NCBI GenBank assembly: GCA_900155495.1
Contig: FTLJ01000397.1
Location: 1-64,000 of the forward strand
Source: Porogramme epimiltina
Taxonomy: Eukaryota; Basidiomycota; Agaricomycetes; Polyporales; Polyporaceae
Length of the DNA stretch: 64,000 nt
Direction: 5' to 3'
Under the pieces are notes generated by a model. That model worked only from the letters and a program-made list of their open reading frames with translations. It was not told the DNA's origin and ran no database searches. This document shows positions 57,458 to 64,000 of the stretch, piece after piece. The translations under genes were made by a program, and so were the position numbers. How positions within the stretch are numbered: the first letter of the stretch is position 1; each line of letters begins with the position of its first letter.

Positions 57458-58067
57458 ATTGGACCGGGCCGTGGAGGACGGCATCGCCCCGCCGCCACGA
57501 GATGCGCACGTGATGACCCACCACATCGTTGGGCGCCTCTCCTGCCAACGCATGCAAAAGTCCAGACTCCGCATCCCTCGTGTCCTCGGAGACCTCGGCA
57601 GGCCATGGCGTGCACGTAAACTTGAAGGAAGCAGGGCTCCGTTGAAAAAGACAGCATAGGTACAGCAGGGCAAGGGAGTACGGGGACTGTGTGCCGTACG
57701 TCTATGCCTTCTGAAATGCCTGGATGCCTATGCGGAGAAAGCATGTGTCCAGACAGACGAAATGCAGGTGCAGGATGCGAGGGTGTATGGGGCAATGTGA
57801 TGCGATGCGGAATAGGGAGAGACAATGAAAGGAAGCAGAGAGAAAGAGATGGAGAGAAATGGATGGAGATATGGGTGTAAATGCTACAACAAGAGGACTC
57901 CGAGGAGAGACGGAACATACGCACACGTATCGGAGTGAGCCCCGCCGAAAATCCACCAGACAGCATGGTTTGAGGGCATTCAAGCACCCCGATTGCTGTT
58001 CAACGTCAGTGAAAAGTCGCGCCCGGTGCATGAGCATTGAGAGAGCGTCTTGGTATTTGATAAATCA
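57458..58067. other. Right half of the GC-rich block and spacer
   Basis: The continuation of the block split by the inverted-repeat element. 57700-57760 and 57960-58050 match 50550-50610 and 50660-50720 of the lectin A-B spacer. No gene is seen. Confidence 0.55.
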
Positions 58068-58690
58068 TAAACGCCGTGCGCACCTTCCATGCCTTCGGGG
58101 GCGGGCTCTCGATGAAGTCATCCGCATATATGCTCTGCGCAGCGTGAACTTGCGACGCGCAGGAGCATGAACACAACGTGCCTAGAAGGCGGTAATTTCT
58201 TGCTGTTGTAGGTCCCTGGCCAGTGTGTAGTGCCATCCATGGCTGAGATCGCCAAACAAGGGAGAGGATGAGTATTTGAGAAGGGAAGAACCCGTAGGGC
58301 CTCAGAAGCTCAAGCGTGCATCGCACCGTCCGTTACGCGGAAGAATAATGTCGTCGTTGTCGCGGTCAGATAACAGGGAGTTGGCATTCGCGGCGCACGG
58401 ACGACCAGTGGATCTGCATCACGTGATTTAGGCCGTGTAGCCGACACCCCTTTGGGGTATGGGCATTTCGCGGTTGAGATTTGGCTTGGCTGGAGGTTGA
58501 CTGGTCCACCTTCGATAGCATCCCAAACGTGGTCATTGTTCACCGAGGGATGTCTGCATATCTCGTCTCCCACACCTCTTCGAACATCTCAAGCTGCGAG
58601 AAGCTTCTGCAACATTCTTAGTGGGGATTGAGTCATAGCCTCTCTGAGGGGTGGAACTTCCCCAACTCTCCCACCCAGGTCAGCATTTTC
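58068..58690 (-). pseudogene. Duplicated, broken 5' end of GCN2
   Basis: It is homologous to 43550-44170: the second GCN2 exon (SIYAxDFIESPPPKAWK), the first exon and about 450 bp of upstream sequence. The exon 1 copy carries a net insertion of about 5 bp that shifts the frame, and its donor GT has become GC. No further GCN2 exons follow; homology stops just after the exon 2 donor. It cannot encode a kinase. Confidence 0.88.
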
Positions 58691-59010
58691 AATAATTATG
58701 GTCAAAATCATCGTGGATAAAACATCTATGCTCGTTCGGACAGCAGATGGGCGCGGCCTAAGTGAACATCTCTACTCCGTCCGCGGGGGATACTACATGG
58801 CATCGCTCATCAGTTGCTAGGTCACTCAGAAAAGCTTGTTGGAACAAGCCGGAAAGCGATACTACAATTCGGAAGGTCCTATTAGCGCCGCTTTGTATTG
58901 AGCGGTTATTGGCGGAGAACTTACGCGCAGAGCTTGTGTTCAGGCTGGCAATGTTCTCAAATGCCAATACACTCGAGTTATAGAATGGTGTGCCCCTATT
59001 GCTGTTGTAC
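58691..59010 (-). pseudogene. 3' fragment of a jacalin-type lectin
   Basis: On the minus strand it aligns with the last two exons of lectin C: GTxFY-SxVLAF near 58970-59010, the donor region ACGCGCAGAGC, and a final exon with LxGLF. The 5' exons are absent and the last exon is disrupted. Confidence 0.7.
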
Positions 59011-59564
59011 ACCCGTCTCGTTATATCTATTTTTGACTGTTGTTTTATAATTGTATAGGTGTAGACACATCATTTTGGCTTGCCCCCCGGGAATGATTGG
59101 TCGAGTCAACGTGCAACAACGACATAGGACTAAGCAGTGACTCGCGAGGAGCTCGACGCAATGCAGATCTACACGACCGACTGTCGGTCCCAGTGACGGC
59201 ACTGCCCCGTTGACTTAGGGTGAGCACTCGCGATGCTCTCCGCCTAAAACCGAGCTCATAGCGCTTAAGACGGTCCTCAAATCTTAGTAGACACCAGTGG
59301 CCCTCGAACATCAGTATAATCCACCCATGACCACGCCCATATTGAAGGACTGAGTGATCTGTGAGCAGTGGACGTCCCTAACCAGCTCGCCTTAGAATCC
59401 TCTTATCGGCCGTCCAGAGACTATTGGCTTAGGCTATGGAACACGTGTCTCAAATGATCGTGGAAAAGTACGCATTGACTGAAGCTTATATGCCGACGAC
59501 GATAAACCGGCGTGGAGTCTATTGAGAGTGGTCAGTGATCCCACTCCCTCCCGACGCTTGAACC
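59011..59564. other. Upstream region of J2
   Basis: No gene recognised. It presumably holds the J2 promoter; no clear TATA box is seen. Confidence 0.45.
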
Positions 59565-62236
59565 ATGACCACATCCTTTTTAGAAACCTTTGCTAAAGAA
59601 CTCCTCCCACTCCGATATGGTCTTCCACTCTGGATCCCCGAGTCACACGACAATCGTGAAGTCAACCTGGGAGACATAGGCTGGCTATCAGACGGTGGTT
59701 TGCATGTCCTATTCAACTGCACCAAATCCGCGGAACATCCCCTCAACAAAAGATTCGGAGTCCCCCCAAACTTCAAGGAGTTAGATATCAACGACAACCA
59801 CCTCTCTTCGACGAGCCGCTTTATCACGGATCCCATCGTTTGTAGCCGATCGATGCGCAAGATCGAGGTAGCGAGTGGGATTGCGGCAGCCATGTAAGTA
59901 TCCGAGTAAACCTCGAGCTGAGTTGAGTAGGTTCATTACCGGAACTTCCAGTCCGTCTGCTTCGGTGGCGCTGAACGCAGGATTCTCTTTCGAGGCGTCC
60001 TCAACTACCGGCGCTTTCGTGATGCTCGACCCACCTGGCGACCGTACGTTGATTATCTCTCGGAAGAAGATAATCGACTACATGCTGGCATATTTCGAAA
60101 GCTGGGTAGAGTTCTCAAATTCTGAGCACGTTGCAATCGGGATTCCCAAGGAAGATATCTTATTAGTAAGCGGAACCATCAAGACGGAGCGGTGGATGAT
60201 GGGCGTATTCCAAGGCGACAACGTGAGGGCCAAAAAGACGTATATTTCTGGAAAAGTAGGTCCCTTTGCGGGCATGGAACTCAAGATCAATGCCGAAGAT
60301 CGTACTCTCCCTACCACTCACTCTCGCCGTGGGCCGTCGGATGCCGAATCTGCGGCTCGTCAAGTATACCCTATGGTGGCCAGCGGCGGGGTCCCTGAGA
60401 GGTCGTCCGAGCAGTTTAAAGATACAAGCTCTAAGGTCGCGGACCAATGTATATTCATTCACTACTGGAAGATGAGAAGTCGCAGATTCTTGCTCCCGAG
60501 TGGACCGATAAAGGCAGGCGCGGGGCCCCATCGACTACCTCGGAACCTTGATGACCCACCATCGCCAAATGCTGTATCGTTGGAGAGTCCTGAAGAAGCT
60601 CACGAACTTTCCGACGTTGAACCTGAGTTCGTAAGTTTTCCTGAAGTGATTAAGGCAAGTATGAAGGTCAGCTCGACATACGTTGTGGAGTCGCTGATCC
60701 GCCAAGTCGTCCGCTAGACCGTCTTCGATCCTGTGGACAATCTGTTGGACTACATTCTAAGGGTAGGTACCAATATCGTCCTTGGTATTGGGTATTATCA
60801 TAGAATGCTCTCCTACTAGAACGCGCCGCAAGCTCAACATGCGATCGGGTCAGATTTGGATTTAATAGCTATCCTGCAGACGGTGTGTTAAAATCACATT
60901 TTCAAACAGCCCGTATCATTAATGCCAGCGATTGTAGATTCCCGACGGTTGGGACAACATCTGTAAAGCATTACAGAGCGCCGCCCCCAAAATAGAGGTT
61001 GACCGAAACAGAGGCAAGTTTCAGTATTAGTGTTCCATGTCTTCATGTGCAATCGCCAGTATGTTCTCATCAAAAGATATTCAACGGATGTGAATTCCCA
61101 GTCGCCACAATATTCTATCCGGAGCCAGATGACATCATTGGGTCCCCATCGGATGTATCTCAAATAGAAGAGAAAATAGCCTCGTTGAGGTTAGTGCCTA
61201 ACGATGCAAAGGAGCGTTATATACGAAGATATTGACGATCATCACTTATCTCTACTGAATCCTTCTCCCCTGCCGACAGCATCACTGGAAATGATAATTC
61301 AAACGCTCAGATTACAACCCTCGCGGCGACAGATGCAAGCCTCTCTTTGGGTATGTCCCTAGATTGTCCGTATAAATAAGAGCGTAAATACCGGATACCT
61401 TTTAGGCAACACGCAAACCGACCAGCTCTTCGACATGGATTACCAGCACCATTCCCCTCGACATGGCTCTCTTACGCTCTCTATCCCCGAAACCATCACA
61501 TATTCCCCATTCGGGCCCGTGGATTCGGAGTACTTGATAGTAATGCGCGAAATCTTATTCTGGTCCTTCACGCGCCTCACGCGCACTTCACAGGTGCTTC
61601 CACAGGTGCCGTATGAAAGAGGTCTCCGTAAAGAACGCGAGCCACCACGATCAGACTACGGGAACGGCTACAACTTGGGGCTGGCGCTCGTTAAAGACTT
61701 CACCTACCTCTATGATCACGCGCTGGAAGCGTTTCCGGGTGCGACATTTGCTAAAAGGGTGTCTTTCGTATTCCATGTACGTGAGCAACCGCGGCTTCGT
61801 AACTGTCATGGACTTAAAATGACATCTGCAACAGTTCGAGGGGCTTGAAAGGTACAAGCGTCAGGTCAACGTAATGCGTGCACAAAACGGGCGGTCAATG
61901 CCCCTGACCAAAGGTCTTCTCGCGGAGCTTATCGCCCGAGAATTGCATGATAATGTGGTAAGTGTCCGAAGCACTTCTTATAATCTGCGCCCTCACTGAT
62001 ATTGTGGTTTCTAGATACCAGGGCCTAGCGGATCCGCGCTCAGGGACTATTCGTTCAACGATCTCTATCTCATCTCAGTCGAGCGTCGCTCTGCAGGATG
62101 CCTACAACCGACCATTGGAATACGGAGGGGCGAGCTTGAGGGTGCGGCCTCTACCGTGGGATCGGGGTGGAAGAGAGGGTTTGAAGTTGCGTCCCCCATC
62201 GTGGGATCGGGGTGGAAGGGAGGTGACTCGAATTGA
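59565..62236 (+). CDS. Orphan basidiomycete family protein J2 (unknown function)
   Basis: Eleven exons (59565-59893, 59952-60654, 60718-60762, 60820-60882, 60938-61013, 61060-61189, 61280-61350, 61406-61539, 61594-61776, 61835-61957, 62015-62236) give 692 residues with all phases closed. No named domain. Segments conserved with J1 are FAKELLPLRYGLPLWIPESH, GDIGWLSDGGLHVLFNC, SRKKIIDYM, LLVSGTIKTERWMMGVFQGD, FDPVDNLLDYIL, IGSDLDLIAILQT, GWDNICKALQSAAPKIEVD, YNLGLALVKDFTYLYDH and DLYLISVERR. I associate this G-x-PLW-PEP...GDxG...FNxC start with a large agaricomycete-only family of unknown function (from memory). Introns at 60655 and 61014 have GC donors (GCAAGT) at the same sites as in J1. The C-terminus runs into a repeat. 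No signal peptide. Convergent with lectin D. Confidence 0.8.
62140..62225 (+). repeat. ~52-bp duplication at the J2 C-terminus
   Basis: Two tandem copies of a unit containing GTGGGATCGGGGTGGAAG encode (T/I)VGSGWK(R/K)G. Further decayed copies continue into the 3' flank to about 62370. Confidence 0.75.
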
Positions 62237-62848
62237 ATGCGGCCCCTATCATGGGATATGTGCGGGGGGGCGCGCTTGGAGTTGCGCCCCTTGCCGTAAG
62301 ATCGGTGCAGAGGGGTGCACTTGAAGGTGTGGCCCTGCCGCCTGGGATCGGTGGGGATGCGATCCCGGGCAGCAGCAGAGGACCCGCGGATGGCACCAAC
62401 TCCAGCGGTCTGGACTTAACCCGCCTCGGCGGAACCTCTAAAATGTCGTAGCACGTAATTCGCTCCCACTCTCATGAGGACGTTTCTTGGTTCTGCTTGG
62501 AGGGACTGACTTCGGGCTTCAGATTTTTTGCATCCTACCACTTTTAAAATGCATTCAGTATTCGTTACAATGTGGTTATGTTGTCCGGGTGCTATGTATT
62601 TAGCAGTGAATTGCGTTCCGGGGGAATGGGGATCAAACGTATATATTTGACTCAATAGTCATGATAGTCGACTTTCAAGGGTACTTGAAGTTATAACATG
62701 ATACATGCTGGAACAGACGAAAGACATAGCCGTCACACTTCCAAGAATGTCTCGCGAGTACCTACGGGCTAGAACGAGGGGTCTCTAAACCCTTGTTAGG
62801 GGGCCGATAGCGAGCAGCGAGGCCATCGCGTGCCACTTGCATCACTCA
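62237..62848. other. J2-lectin D spacer
   Basis: No gene. Decayed repeats of the J2 C-terminal unit occupy the first part. The conserved spacer block (CTTCCAAGAATG, TCTCGCGAGTAC) is near 62740. Confidence 0.55.
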
Positions 62849-63742
62849 TCAGTTGCGAGGCTTCTTGAAAAAGAACAAGCCGGAAAGCGACACTATAGTT
62901 CGGAAGGTTTGATGAGCGGTGCATCATATTCAGCCACATTTTAGGATGAACTCACGATGAGCACTTGGGTCCGGCTGGGCGAAGCTTCCGAACGCGAACA
63001 CGTCCGAGCTATAGAACGGCGTGCCCTCGTTGCTGTGGTTGCCATTTCCGAAAGGCTGACGAACACACGTAAGCAGGATGAAGAAAGCGGGAGCGTGATT
63101 CGCTCGGCTCACCCCTTCAACGCGAGCGGTCCACTTCACGGTATCGAAGATCACGAAGCCGATGCTGTTGACCATCTCGCGCTTGTAGTAGGTCTGGAGT
63201 CCTGCTCGTCCAAACACCGCAGAGACAATCTCGTTCGCTGCATAAGCACGATCAACAAACTGACGAAGACGGGTTATGTGGACCAGAGCACTGACCGCCA
63301 AGGGAGACGGTGTGGCTAGGTGGGCTGAATGTACTGCCGTGAGAGCGTTTGGCGGAGCCGCCGCCAGTGACCTGGTAGGTGATGGACACGCCATCGACCT
63401 GTGGGACGAAATGAAGCAGGGCTGTTGACTGACCGAGCTAGATCACTTACGATCCAGCCGCAAGAAATATCAATCTTCTGAATAGGGTGAGCCATATCAA
63501 GCGTGTTCTTCTCTGGTATGAGAGTGAGAATACACTATGCAGCGCAGCCTAAACGATGAAGAACGCACTATCGTCATTGAGGACGAAGTTGCTAGAGAAC
63601 AATAAAATCGACGTCAGTTCAGATTCGTCGAGGATTTATGGCGCTAATACGTGCCATCCCCATTCATGAAGTACAAGTCGTTGGATTGCTCCCCGACGAG
63701 ACCGCCCACAATGGAGGTACCGATAAAGTTCTGCATGGTCAT
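62849..63742 (-). CDS. Jacalin-type lectin D
   Basis: Seven exons in the family layout give 182 residues. It starts MTMQNFIGTSIVGGLVGEQS, then NDLYFMNGDG, HPIQKIDISCGWIVDGVSIT, NEIVSAVFGRAGLQTYYKRE, SIGFVIFDT, GTPFYSSDVFAFGSF and GLFFFKKPRN. The first donor is shifted by four bases relative to lectin C (GTATTA after GDGT) and acceptor use compensates, so the frame is kept; this donor is weak and deserves transcript checking. The TATA box (minus, 63810-63817) is about 70 bp upstream. It is convergent with J2. Like its relatives it has no signal peptide. Confidence 0.8.
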
Positions 63743-64000
63743 GGTAGGAAGGATGCAAAGAAGAGTAAGGAGACAAGGCGATGGTAGACAGACTGTCTTT
63801 CCTCTGAGCCTTATATACTGGATTCGGTGGGTCCGTGCCCCTCTAATACGGATAACGAGAAGCACGTAGTGACAAACCTAGAATTATTCTGCAGAAGCGA
63901 TTCATTTAAGAAGCACCGTCGTTGAAGTATGAAACAGTTACTCACCTGAGGTTTTTGACATTGCCATAAGGATGGCAGGCTTTCTATTCGATAGTAAACA
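63743..64000. other. Upstream region of lectin D
   Basis: It matches the conserved upstream block of the other lectin copies (for example 49410-49640) and continues off the window edge, so the duplication array probably extends to the right. Confidence 0.65.

Overview
This is genomic DNA of a filamentous basidiomycete, most likely an agaricomycete of the polypore type (inferred). The signs are very short introns (mostly 45-70 bp) splitting nearly every gene, a cluster of class I hydrophobins, a sacsin-like/BTB giant protein, a leaderless jacalin-type lectin family and an orphan family that I know only from Agaricomycetes. I built the gene models by hand from reading frame, splice sites and protein similarity. 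Genes with several exons are given as one feature each, with exon coordinates in the evidence.

Layout. (1) 1-9.1 kb: secreted-protein/hydrophobin cluster, with a partial signal-peptide gene and four class I hydrophobins (-, +, +, -). All share one intron phase pattern, but each carries a different low-complexity extension: none, a 415-residue Ser/Thr/Pro head, a 165-residue Thr/Pro/His head, or a ~590-residue C-terminal repeat tail. (2) 10.6-18.6 kb: housekeeping block with WRAP73/Wdr8 WD-repeat protein (-), TFIIIC subunit Sfc7-like (-), histone H4 (+), Mrm2-type mitochondrial rRNA methyltransferase (-) and ATP synthase OSCP (+). H4/TFIIIC and MRM2/ATP5 are divergent pairs with ~240-250 bp between start codons. 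(3) 18.6-30.2 kb: gene-poor DNA with a relic of a sacsin-BTB gene, then an apparently intact 13-exon sacsin-like gene of about 2,700 codons. (4) 30.3-36.9 kb: questin-oxidase-like gene (-), NCS1 nucleobase-type permease (-) and a tRNA-Glu(CUC). (5) 37.0-43.7 kb: a complete 30-exon GCN2 eIF2-alpha kinase (-). (6) 44-64 kb: a segmental-duplication array built from two gene types in convergent order, an orphan 'J' gene (+) and a jacalin-type lectin (-). It holds two J genes, one J relic, four lectin genes (one with a premature stop), lectin fragments and a duplicated broken 5' end of GCN2.

A 1,460-bp inverted-repeat element sits inside one of these duplicated units. Its boundaries and 3-bp target duplication can be read by comparison with the empty paralogous units. 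The array, with its coupled lectin and orphan genes, is the most novel part of the window. Its function is not shown by the sequence; a role in defence or recognition is only an inference from what is known of cytoplasmic fungal lectins.
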